Shown here: piece by piece, positions 1-7,250 of the stretch
Layout of the letters: the number at the start of each line of letters is the position of its first letter
Position numbering within the stretch: the first letter of the stretch is position 1
Assembly (NCBI GenBank): GCA_043553855.1
Contig: CP121336.1
Coordinates: forward strand, 1,116,001-1,180,000
From: JAUIAS01 sp030425395
GTDB taxonomy: Bacteria > Pseudomonadota > Alphaproteobacteria > Rhodobacterales > Rhodobacteraceae
Length of the DNA: 64,000 nucleotides
Direction of reading: 5' to 3'
The notes under the pieces: model-generated
What the model was told of the DNA's origin: nothing
The model's database searches: none
The model's input: the letters and a program-made list of their open reading frames with translations, nothing else
Made by a program: the position numbers and the translations under genes

Positions 1-22
1 AGGCGCCAAATCGACATAAACG

Positions 23-1345
23 TCACGAGACGATTTCACCGGCAAGCGAATTGGTTCCTGCTTCAACGATCCGCACGCGCCGGATATCGCCTGTGTTTGC
101 TTGGGCATCGCGCACGTGAACCGCGTGCAAATACTCTGACTTACCCACCATTTGCCCCGCAATACGCCCTTCTCTTTCGAACAACACATTGACCGTGCGC
201 CCGATCATACCGTCCTGAATCTCTCGTTGCTGGCGGGTGATCAGCGCCTGAAGCCGTTGCAGACGGTCATCGGCCTCCTCGGGGCTCACCTGCGCGCGTT
301 CCGCCGCTGGCGTGCCCGGACGGGGCGAATATTTGAACGAATAGGCATAGCCGTATTTGACCTCTTCGATCAAATCCAGTGTGGCCTGAAAATCTTCTTC
401 GGTTTCTTCGGGAAAGCCCACGATGAAATCGCCGGACATCAGGATATCGGGTCGCGCTGCCCTGATTCGTTCGGTCAGGCGCAAATAGCTTTCGGCAGTG
501 TGGGCGCGGTTCATTCTTTTCAGAATACGATCCGATCCCGCCTGAACCGGCAAATGCAGATAGGGCATCAGCTTTTCGCATTCCCCGTGCGCGGCAATCA
601 GATCGTCGGTCATGTCATTGGGATGCGAGGTCGTAAACCGGATGCGTTCCAGCCCGTCCACGTCATTCAACGCCCAAATCAGCCGCGCCAGCGTCCAGTC
701 ACCGCCATCGCCTGCCCCGTGGTAGGCATTTACGTTCTGCCCCAAAAGGGTGATCTCGCGCACGCCGCGCTCTACCAGATCGCGGGCCTCATCAAGGATG
801 CGCGCCGCCGGGCGCGACACTTCTGCGCCGCGCGTATAAGGGACCACGCAGAAGGCGCAGAACTTATCGCAGCCCTCCTGAACCGTGAGAAACGCAGTCG
901 GGCCGCGCTTGGCCTTGGGACGGCTCTTGAGCTTTTCGAACTTGTCCTCTTCGGGGAAGTCGGTATCCAGCGCCTTTTCTCCGGCGCGGGTCTTGGCCTC
1001 CATCTCGGGCAGGCGATGATAGCTTTGCGGCCCGACCACGAGATCGACCAGCGGCTGGCGGCGCATGATTTCCTGGCCCTCGGCCTGCGCGACACATCCC
1101 GCAACGCCGATCTTGAGGTCAGGCTTTTCGGCTTTCAGCCCCTTGAAGCGGCCCAACTCGGAATAGACTTTCTCAGCCGCTTTTTCACGGATGTGGCAAG
1201 TATTGAGAAGGATCATATCCGCATCATCGGGGGTTGTGGTTTCGACATACCCCTGCCCGCCCAGCGCTTCGGCCATGCGTTCGCTGTCATAGACATTCAT
1301 CTGGCAGCCGTAGGTCTTGATGAAAAGCTTCTTGGGCTCGGCCAT
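23..1345 (-). CDS. miaB: tRNA-2-methylthio-N6-dimethylallyladenosine synthase MiaB
   Basis: Radical-SAM methylthiotransferase that converts i6A37 to ms2i6A37 in tRNAs reading UNN codons. The N-terminal UPF0004 domain has its three cluster cysteines at about residues 14 (TYGCQMN), 50 and 84. The radical-SAM CxxxCxxC motif is at residues 159-166 (GCDKFCAFC), and a TRAM-like RNA-binding segment ends the protein. The length of 440 aa is normal for MiaB. All six cysteines are present, so the enzyme should be active. It is transcribed leftwards and its end lies 22 bases from the window edge, so its downstream partner is not visible; the next gene on the right is divergent. Confidence 0.97.
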   Translation of the reverse strand: MAEPKKLFIKTYGCQMNVYDSERMAEALGGQGYVETTTPDDADMILLNTCHIREKAAEKVYSELGRFKGLKAEKPDLKIGVAGCVAQAEGQEIMRRQPLVDLVVGPQSYHRLPEMEAKTRAGEKALDTDFPEEDKFEKLKSRPKAKRGPTAFLTVQEGCDKFCAFCVVPYTRGAEVSRPAARILDEARDLVERGVREITLLGQNVNAYHGAGDGGDWTLARLIWALNDVDGLERIRFTTSHPNDMTDDLIAAHGECEKLMPYLHLPVQAGSDRILKRMNRAHTAESYLRLTERIRAARPDILMSGDFIVGFPEETEEDFQATLDLIEEVKYGYAYSFKYSPRPGTPAAERAQVSPEEADDRLQRLQALITRQQREIQDGMIGRTVNVLFEREGRIAGQMVGKSEYLHAVHVRDAQANTGDIRRVRIVEAGTNSLAGEIVS

Positions 1346-1466
1346 CTTTTGTTATCCAAATCTGTAAAGGATTGACCGTGGTCCTAGCCGATGCCGCGCA
1401 ATCTTGCAATGCGGCGCGAATTGGCAGACCTTACGTGAAACGCCGGAACAGGCACCGGGCAGGCGC

Positions 1467-2333
1467 ATGCATTACGAATCTCTTGATCACTTCCTGAATA
1501 ACGCGGCGACAACGATCGCCAAGGGGCCTGTGGCGCTTGTCTTTGCGGAAGACGACGTCGAGGTCGCCACGACGGCGCGCCATCATCTGGACCTTGGGTT
1601 CACGCGGGTATTGATGTTCATGCCGGATGAATTCGACCTGCCCGCTGATGTGACAGAACGGGTCGAGCGAATTAACTATGCGCCGCTGCGCGCCAGCGAT
1701 GTGGTGTCAGCGGTCAATCGGGTGATTGCCGCGGCACCCGGAGCGTGGCTCTATTATTGCTTCAACGCGGAATATCTTTTCTTTCCGTTCTGCGAAACGC
1801 GCTCGATCGGGGAAATGCTGGCCTTTCATACCGAAGAACGGCGTGATGCCATGCTGAGCTATGTGATCGACCTCTATACCGCCGACCTGTCGCAATCGCC
1901 TCACGCGGTATCGCTGGACCATGCGCATATCGACAAGGCGGGATATTACGCGCTGGCGCGGCGGGATCCGATCACCGGTTACCCAAAGGAACGGCAGCTT
2001 GATTTCTTTGGCGGCCTGCGTTGGCGCTTTGAAGAACACATCCCCGAACGCAGCCGCCGAATTGACCGGATTTCCATTTTTCGGGCCAAACCGGGCCTGC
2101 AACTGACAGATGAGCACAAATTCAACGACGAGGAATACAACACCTACGCCTGCCCGTGGCACAACAACCTGACGGCAGCGGTGTGCTCATTCCGCACGGC
2201 CAAGGCGCTCAAGGCCAACCCCGGATCAACCTTCGACATCACCGGGTTCAGGTGGCACAACTCCACCCCGTTTGAATGGCACTCCCGGCAATTGCTCGAT
2301 CTGGGATTGATGGAGCCGGGTCAGTGGTTCTGA
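1467..2333 (+). CDS. Conserved protein of unknown function, possibly glycosyltransferase-like
   Basis: About 288 aa from the ATG at 1467 (MHYESLDHFL). An in-frame start at 1404 would add 21 unconvincing residues. I do not recognise a certain family. The N-terminal part reads like an alpha/beta Rossmann segment (VALVFAEDDVEVATTARHHLDLGF). The C-terminal half is rich in His, Trp and aromatic residues (ACPWHNNLTAA, FRWHNSTPFEWHSRQ, LMEPGQWF), which resembles uncharacterised GT2-like proteins of alphaproteobacteria; that resemblance is from memory and weak. There is no signal peptide or membrane segment. It is divergent from miaB and convergent with the phyH homologue. Confidence 0.6.
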   Translation: MHYESLDHFLNNAATTIAKGPVALVFAEDDVEVATTARHHLDLGFTRVLMFMPDEFDLPADVTERVERINYAPLRASDVVSAVNRVIAAAPGAWLYYCFNAEYLFFPFCETRSIGEMLAFHTEERRDAMLSYVIDLYTADLSQSPHAVSLDHAHIDKAGYYALARRDPITGYPKERQLDFFGGLRWRFEEHIPERSRRIDRISIFRAKPGLQLTDEHKFNDEEYNTYACPWHNNLTAAVCSFRTAKALKANPGSTFDITGFRWHNSTPFEWHSRQLLDLGLMEPGQWF

Positions 2334-2368
2334 ATGACGGTGGTGCCGATCACCCGATCGGCGATCCG

Positions 2369-3157
2369 TCAGGCAGGCAACAGAACAGGAAACCAATCCT
2401 CGCGCAGCCGTTGGCCAGCGGTCATCTCATGGCCGGGAAATGGCGGCGAGGTCGGCCCGGGCCGTTCCACATAACGCGCGTCATCCCCCACCAGCCGCAG
2501 TGAAAACGCCCTGCGGCGCCGATCGCTATGGTTGCCGCGTGCCCCATGCAACGTGCGGAAATGAAATGCGACCGCATCCCCCGGAGCCATTTCGAAAGAC
2601 CTGATATCCATGCCTTCGGCATCGGGATCGGGGATCGGCATATAATCCCCCTCGAAGAAGGCCGCCTCCGATGCCCAGCGCGTCGGCAAGACATCCTTGG
2701 GCCAGCGGTGTGATCCTGCCACCAGCCGCAGACTGGCGTCTGTGACCGGATCAAGCGGCGACCAGAAACTGACGGTTTGACGCCCTTCCACAAAATAATA
2801 TGGCCCGTCCGAGTGCCATGGTGTCGCCATCGACGTGCCCGGCTCCTTGACCAGAACATGATCGTGGAACATCTGCACCGTCTCGGACCCCATCAAAGCC
2901 CCGGCAACACGCGCTGCGTCCGACTTGGCAATGACATCCGCGAATTCGGGAATTCGGGTCCAGTTGCAATAGTCGTCAAAGAAGCGTCCGGTTTCACCGG
3001 ATTTTTCATTGTTTGATGCATAAGGCCCGGGATCGGACATGTTGCGATCCACGCCCGCGCGCAGCGTTTCGACATGATCGGCGAACAGCCCCTTGATCAG
3101 GACCACGCCATCGCGCTGGTATTCCTCGATCTGATCGGGAGTAACGGAAACAGGCAT
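2369..3157 (-). CDS. Phytanoyl-CoA dioxygenase (PhyH) family Fe(II)/2-oxoglutarate oxygenase
   Basis: 262 aa. The facial triad is visible: HSD at about residues 115-117 (TPWHSDGPYYF) and a distal His near 204 (FRTLHGARG). A downstream Arg-rich stretch (RRRRAFSLR) suits 2-oxoglutarate binding. The substrate cannot be told from sequence; bacterial PhyH proteins act on fatty-acyl, ectoine or small metabolite substrates. The start chosen is the ATG at 3155-3157, which shares one base with the irr stop codon (TGATG). The gene is therefore probably translationally coupled to irr and iron-responsive. A TTG one codon upstream is possible but less likely. Confidence 0.85.
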   Translation of the reverse strand: MPVSVTPDQIEEYQRDGVVLIKGLFADHVETLRAGVDRNMSDPGPYASNNEKSGETGRFFDDYCNWTRIPEFADVIAKSDAARVAGALMGSETVQMFHDHVLVKEPGTSMATPWHSDGPYYFVEGRQTVSFWSPLDPVTDASLRLVAGSHRWPKDVLPTRWASEAAFFEGDYMPIPDPDAEGMDIRSFEMAPGDAVAFHFRTLHGARGNHSDRRRRAFSLRLVGDDARYVERPGPTSPPFPGHEMTAGQRLREDWFPVLLPA

Positions 3158-3579
3158 CAAGGCTTGGTCTTGCGCAAACGGATCACCACTTCGACCGATG
3201 CGATCTCGGCCCCGTCCGGGGCGTCGGGAAGCCGGGTGATTTCCAGTTGATCGGCGGGGGCGTCGCTCAGGCGGGCTTCGTCCTCCCAGTAAAAATGCGG
3301 GTGGTCGTGGGTGTTTGTGTCAAAATAGCTCTTGGAGCCGTCCACGGTCACCTCCTGCAACAGCCCCGCATCGCAGAACGCGCGCAAGGTGTTGTACACC
3401 GTTGCGAGAGACACCGCCGCGCCGCCATCCTTGGCCGCATCGAACAGGCTCTCGGCGGTCACATGGCGGTGCTTGCCATCCCCGACCAACAGCTCGGCCA
3501 AGGCAAGCCTCTGCCGCGTCGGGCGCAGACCGGCCTGACCCAACCATTGCGTTGCGTATCCATCAAGGCTCGCAGGCAT
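3157..3579 (-). CDS. irr: Fur-family iron response regulator Irr
   Basis: About 140 aa from the ATG at 3577-3579 (MPASLDGYATQ); the open frame continues upstream to 3759 without recognisable protein. It has a Fur winged-helix DNA-binding domain (GLRPTRQRLALAELL, then SLATVYNTLRAF). The dimer/regulatory domain has the His-rich THDHPHFYWED cluster typical of Irr. The CxxC zinc motifs of classical Fur and the N-terminal heme-regulatory Cys-Pro of Bradyrhizobium Irr are both absent, as in Rhodobacterales Irr. The protein should control iron and heme genes in response to heme. It is divergent from fabA, with a perfect palindrome in the shared upstream region, and its stop overlaps the phyH start. 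Confidence 0.9.
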   Translation of the reverse strand: MPASLDGYATQWLGQAGLRPTRQRLALAELLVGDGKHRHVTAESLFDAAKDGGAAVSLATVYNTLRAFCDAGLLQEVTVDGSKSYFDTNTHDHPHFYWEDEARLSDAPADQLEITRLPDAPDGAEIASVEVVIRLRKTKP

Positions 3580-3629
3580 TTGTTTCCCCACTTCTTTCCT
3601 GACTCCAATATAGAGGTTCGCGCGAAGAA

Positions 3630-3643
3630 ATTTCAATTGAAAT
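3630..3643. promoter_or_regulatory. 14-bp perfect palindrome in the irr/fabA divergent region
   Basis: ATTTCAATTGAAAT is its own reverse complement. It lies about 50 bp upstream of the irr start and 120 bp upstream of fabA, in an AT-rich patch of otherwise GC-rich DNA. A second palindrome, TTCGCGCGAA (3617-3626), is adjacent. Position and symmetry suggest a dimeric regulator site, possibly Irr autoregulation or a fatty-acid regulator; the identity is inference. Confidence 0.5.
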
Positions 3644-3762
3644 GCGTCGCGAAGCCGCGTCCGTGGGTGCCGCAGCTTGGGGCCTGCCGGACTTGCGGGA
3701 CCGGCAAGCGCGATGATAGACGGGACCAAAGACCCGATATCAAAACTCAGGAGACGCACAGC

Positions 3763-4272
3763 ATGGGCCAGTTCCCGACCAGCTTTGACAAGGACGATCT
3801 GCTGAAATGCGCACGCGGCGAACTTTTCGGCCCCGGCAATGCCCAGCTTCCGGCACCTCCGATGCTGATGATGGATCGCATCACCGATATCTCAGGCGAC
3901 GGCGGCGCGCACGGCAAAGGCCATGTGGTGGCCGAGTTCGACATTACCCCCGACCTTTGGTTCTTTGACTGTCACTTTCCCGGCAACCCGATCATGCCGG
4001 GCTGTCTGGGCCTTGACGGTTTGTGGCAGCTGACCGGCTTCAATCTTGGCTGGCGCGGCTGGCAGGGGCGCGGCTATGCGCTCGGCGTGGGTGAGGTCAA
4101 ACTGACCGGCATGGTGCGCCCGGATCGCAAGATGCTGACCTACAAGATCGACTTTACCAAAGCGATCCAGACCCGCCGCCTGACCATGGGCGTGGCAGAC
4201 GGGATCGTCGAGGCCGACGGCGAGGTCATCTATCAGGTCAAGGACATGAAAGTCGCGCTCAGCGAAAGCTGA
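3763..4272 (+). CDS. fabA: 3-hydroxydecanoyl-ACP dehydratase/isomerase FabA
   Basis: 169 aa hot-dog enzyme that dehydrates 3-hydroxydecanoyl-ACP and isomerises trans-2- to cis-3-decenoyl-ACP, the branch point of anaerobic unsaturated fatty acid synthesis. The catalytic His71 (DCHFPGNPIMPG) and Asp85 (LGLDG) match E. coli H70 and D84. The start ATG at 3763 follows a purine-rich AGGAGACG site. FabA works with FabB, which is encoded 3 kb downstream rather than adjacent. It is divergent from irr. Confidence 0.97.
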   Translation: MGQFPTSFDKDDLLKCARGELFGPGNAQLPAPPMLMMDRITDISGDGGAHGKGHVVAEFDITPDLWFFDCHFPGNPIMPGCLGLDGLWQLTGFNLGWRGWQGRGYALGVGEVKLTGMVRPDRKMLTYKIDFTKAIQTRRLTMGVADGIVEADGEVIYQVKDMKVALSES

Positions 4273-4783
4273 TACCGCCCGGCGCGACCGCCACCCGGTT
4301 CACCGGCAACGCCCGCAGTCTTTCCCCCGCTTTAACCTTAACGCGGCAATTTCGCCCGCGTTGCAACACAAGGCCGGGTCTGGCACCCCGGCCAACCCTT
4401 GGAAACGGATGCGCCCTCACAAGGCGCAGACCTCTGAACGGTTCAGATCCCGGATTGACACCCGGTCCACCTTCCGAATTGGCGGCGCCGCCCATTTAAC
4501 GAGCCTTACCATCAGAACGCACCACCCCGGCGGGCCACAGCGGCCCCGACCGGGCAAATGGGCGTTTCATACACATTCTTCGTTGGGATTTCGTCGCATT
4601 GTCAGGCGGTCGTACGCGATTTGTTGCGGCACCGGACCCGCCCAATTGCAAGCGATCCTGCAAGCTCTAGCCCCCGCCAAAGCGGGGGCCCAAATATGTA
4701 GTGCCGGGCCTGTCTCTCGGCGCGTCAAAGCTCTTGCGCCGCTCAGGCGCGGCACGCGTCAAACGGCCAGAGTGCAGCCCTTT
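4273..4783. other. Gene-poor interval downstream of fabA
   Basis: About 510 bp without a convincing gene. Open frames on both strands have atypical Arg/Pro-rich composition and no recognisable motif. The only structured element is the GC-rich hairpin at 4670-4689. No tRNA or known small RNA is recognisable by eye. Confidence 0.5.
4670..4689. repeat. GC-rich REP-like hairpin
   Basis: GCCCCCGC and GCGGGGGC form an 8-bp perfect stem around a CAAA loop. It has no T-tract, so it looks more like a REP-type intergenic palindrome than an intrinsic terminator. It lies between fabA and the lipoprotein remnant. Confidence 0.5.
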
Positions 4784-5058
4784 TCAGCCGCTACCGCGCG
4801 CGTCGCGGATGTAGGCTTGGGTCGATGGAATGGTCAGCGGGTTGATCATCGACCGCTGCGCGCTTCTGATTTCCGCTTCAAGCTGTTCGCAGGATTGCCG
4901 CTGAAACCGCGCCCGGTTGGTTCCGCTTGCGATTACGCCGGTGGCCGCAGAGGACGCAACCGCCTGACCGGCTGCGCCTGCAACACCGTTCACACACCCG
5001 GAGAGAGAGAAAAAGCCACCGCCAAAATTGCGGGGATTGTTACTGTGAGTCTCGTCAT
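4784..5058 (-). pseudogene. Small lipoprotein gene, frameshifted at a (GA)5 dinucleotide tract
   Basis: Read from the ATG at 5056-5058 (a second ATG lies just upstream at 5059-5061), with AGGA a few bases before it, the first frame gives a start MTRLTVT and a hydrophobic signal segment ending AVAFSLS, then runs PGV-stop. Removing one TC unit from the tract at 5001-5010 (plus-strand GAGAGAGAGA) joins this to the frame that continues GCVNGVAGAAGQ. That restores a canonical lipobox (FSLSGC) and a protein of about 90 aa ending RDARGSG. The mature part carries the segment SCEQLEAEIRSAQRSMINPL. Function is unknown. The gene may be a pseudogene, a slipped-strand off state, or a sequencing error. A GTG at 4993 would express only an unlipidated 69-residue piece. 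Confidence 0.65.
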
Positions 5059-5061
5059 CAT

Positions 5062-5492
5062 TATTCCTGAATTACCTATAAACGCGAACCTCGGGCATGA
5101 GGTTCAACTCTCAGATAGTGCACAAGAATTCGCTCCAATCAAGAAGCGAAAACGCAGTACAGACAAGGTTTTTTGCACCAATCCCCAACCACAGAACACC
5201 CACCGGATCGCGACCCGACAGCCATGGGCAGCGACCCCGCCTGCATTCGGGTCCCCGGTGTCATTCAGAATGACTTCTTTGCATTGGGAACACGGTTCTG
5301 GGGCATCGTGATCGAAAACAGACAACTTTTGCGCAGAGCGAGCGCGTACCGGCCACAAGCCGCGCAAATTTTCAAAATAGGTGCATATTCTCGCGCAAAT
5401 CCCGCATTGAACCAAGATATTTCCACCAGATTCGCGCACCCGCCGCATCAGCTTTGATGTATCACGGCACCAATCACACAAGGAGCCGCGCG
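5062..5492. other. AT-richer non-coding interval upstream of the ThDP enzyme
   Basis: About 430 bp between the divergent lipoprotein remnant and the ThDP enzyme. It contains a perfect inverted repeat GTCATTC-A-GAATGAC at 5260-5274. A minus-strand open frame spanning most of it lacks a ribosome site and any recognisable motif, so I do not call it. It probably carries both divergent promoters. Confidence 0.4.
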
Positions 5493-7112
5493 ATGACCAA
5501 GATGTATGCCTATCAATCCATTGCCCGATCGGTGTCCGATCATGGTATCGACACGATGTTCGGCCTCATGGGCGATGCCAACCTGTTTCTCGTGGATAGC
5601 TTTGTGCGCGACGCGGGCGGTCGCTTTGTTCCCGCCGCGCATGAGGGCAGCTCGGTCCTGATGGCGCTGGCCTATGCGCATGTGTCGGGCAAGGTCGGCG
5701 TTGCGACGGTGACCCATGGCCCGGCCCTGACAAACTGCGCCACCGCGCTGACCGAAGGGGTGCGCGGCCATCTGCCAATTGTTGTTCTGGCCGGTGACAC
5801 CCCTGTTGAAAACCCGCGCCACCTGCAAAGCATAGACCAGCGCGAACTGGTCAAGGCCACCGGGGCCGGGTTTGAACAACTGAGAACACCCGCAACCGCG
5901 AGCAAGGACGTCGCACGCGCCTTTTACCGCGCGCAGGTCGAACGCCGCCCTATCGTGTTGAACATGCCAGCCGATTTCATGTGGACGGATGTGACCCATG
6001 ACACGCAAGTGCTGGACGTGTTCACCACCCCCGGCGGCGTCGCGCAGGGCGGCATTCTGGACGAAGCCATTGGCATGATCGCCTCCGCCCGCCGCCCCAT
6101 CATCCTTGCAGGTGGCGGGGCCATTGCGGCCAAAGATCAGATCGTTCGCCTTGCCGACCGGCTTGAGGCTCCTCTGGCCACAACGCTCAAGGCCAAGGGG
6201 CTGTTTAACGATCACCCTTTCAACATGGACATCTTTGGCACACTGTCCACGCCTGCCGCCTATGACCTGATTGCCAAGTCCGATTGCATCGTTTGCTTCG
6301 GCACCGCCTTGCATGACTTTACCACTGACCGCACCAAGCTGATGCAAAACAAACGGATCATCCAGATCGACGTCGATCCGACGGCAATCGGTGGCGGCCT
6401 GCATCCCGATGCGGCGTTGATCGCGGATGCGGGATTGACCGCCGACACCATCGTCTGGTGGCTGGACGAGGCAGAGATACCCCCCAGCGGATTTACCAAG
6501 GAACTCGATATCGCCACCCTGACCGCACACCCGGTGGGAACGACCAGATCCGGCGACGGCTTTGTCAATTATGTCGCCGCGCTGGAACGGCTCGAAGGCA
6601 CGCTGCCGAAAAACCGTATTCTTGTCACCGATGGCGGGCGTTTCATGACCGAGGTCTGGTGCCGCCTTTCGGCCCCTGACCCCAAAAGCTTTGTCGTGAC
6701 CGCCAATTTCGGAGCCATCGGACAAGGCCTGCAAGAAGCAATCGGGGCCGGTGTCGCCGCCCCGGATCGGCCTGTGGTGATGTTCACCGGCGATGGCGGC
6801 TTCATGATGGGTGGTATCAACGAATTCAACACGGCGGTTCGGCTTGGGCTGGACCTGATCGTGATCGTGGCCAACGACTCCGCCTACGGTGCCGAGCATA
6901 TCCAGTTTCTCGACCGCCAGATGGACCCCGGCCTGACCCAATTCGACTGGCCCTCCTTTGCCGAAGTGGCCACGTCTCTGGGCGGCACGGGAATCGAAGT
7001 GACCTCGATGGCCCAACTGGACGACGCGATTGCGCAACTGGACAACCGGCAAGGCCCGGTTCTGATCGAGTTGAAACTTGATCCGCACGACGTGCCACGG
7101 ATGCGGATCTGA
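5493..7112 (+). CDS. Thiamine-diphosphate-dependent enzyme, acetolactate synthase-like
   Basis: 539 aa from the ATG at 5493, preceded by AAGGAG. The three-domain POX/ALS architecture is complete: N-terminal PYR domain with the activating Glu51 (AAHEGSS), a central TPP-M domain, and a C-terminal PP domain with the metal/ThDP motif GDG at 433-435 and its partner Asn461 (VANDSAYG). Relatives include acetolactate synthase, sulfoacetaldehyde acetyltransferase, oxalyl-CoA and benzoylformate decarboxylases; substrate residues are not diagnostic by eye. No ilvN-like small subunit is adjacent, so a catabolic 2-oxoacid decarboxylase or ligase role is more likely than branched-chain synthesis. It stands alone between fabA and fabB. 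Confidence 0.85.
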   Translation: MTKMYAYQSIARSVSDHGIDTMFGLMGDANLFLVDSFVRDAGGRFVPAAHEGSSVLMALAYAHVSGKVGVATVTHGPALTNCATALTEGVRGHLPIVVLAGDTPVENPRHLQSIDQRELVKATGAGFEQLRTPATASKDVARAFYRAQVERRPIVLNMPADFMWTDVTHDTQVLDVFTTPGGVAQGGILDEAIGMIASARRPIILAGGGAIAAKDQIVRLADRLEAPLATTLKAKGLFNDHPFNMDIFGTLSTPAAYDLIAKSDCIVCFGTALHDFTTDRTKLMQNKRIIQIDVDPTAIGGGLHPDAALIADAGLTADTIVWWLDEAEIPPSGFTKELDIATLTAHPVGTTRSGDGFVNYVAALERLEGTLPKNRILVTDGGRFMTEVWCRLSAPDPKSFVVTANFGAIGQGLQEAIGAGVAAPDRPVVMFTGDGGFMMGGINEFNTAVRLGLDLIVIVANDSAYGAEHIQFLDRQMDPGLTQFDWPSFAEVATSLGGTGIEVTSMAQLDDAIAQLDNRQGPVLIELKLDPHDVPRMRI

Positions 7113-7250
7113 GCATTTATCCGGCGAGAACCGCATCACCCTGCTTTTTATGTCGCTTCCTCTGGCCTTGGCGCAGCGTCCAAAGCACCCTTCGCCTTGC
7201 TCCTTTGATAGTGCTGGCTTACACAGAGACGATCAAAAGAGGGAGGCCAC

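Noticed and set aside
152..1375. Long open frame opposite miaB
   Set aside because: It is the antisense shadow of a clear MiaB gene, has no recognisable domain and no ribosome site.
3247..3762. Long N-terminal extension in frame with fabA
   Set aside because: It covers irr on the other strand and the promoter region; FabA homology begins at the ATG at 3763, which has a good ribosome site.
4361..5311. 316-codon open frame in the fabA-ThDP interval
   Set aside because: Low-complexity Arg/Pro/Thr-rich translation, no motif; crosses the better-supported lipoprotein remnant on the other strand.
5104..5481. Minus-strand open frame with several cysteines upstream of the ThDP enzyme
   Set aside because: It starts inside the ribosome site region of the ThDP gene, has no site of its own and no recognised domain.
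5448..7139. 563-codon open frame opposite the ThDP enzyme
   Set aside because: Antisense shadow in GC-rich DNA; His/Gly/Arg-rich composition and no domain.
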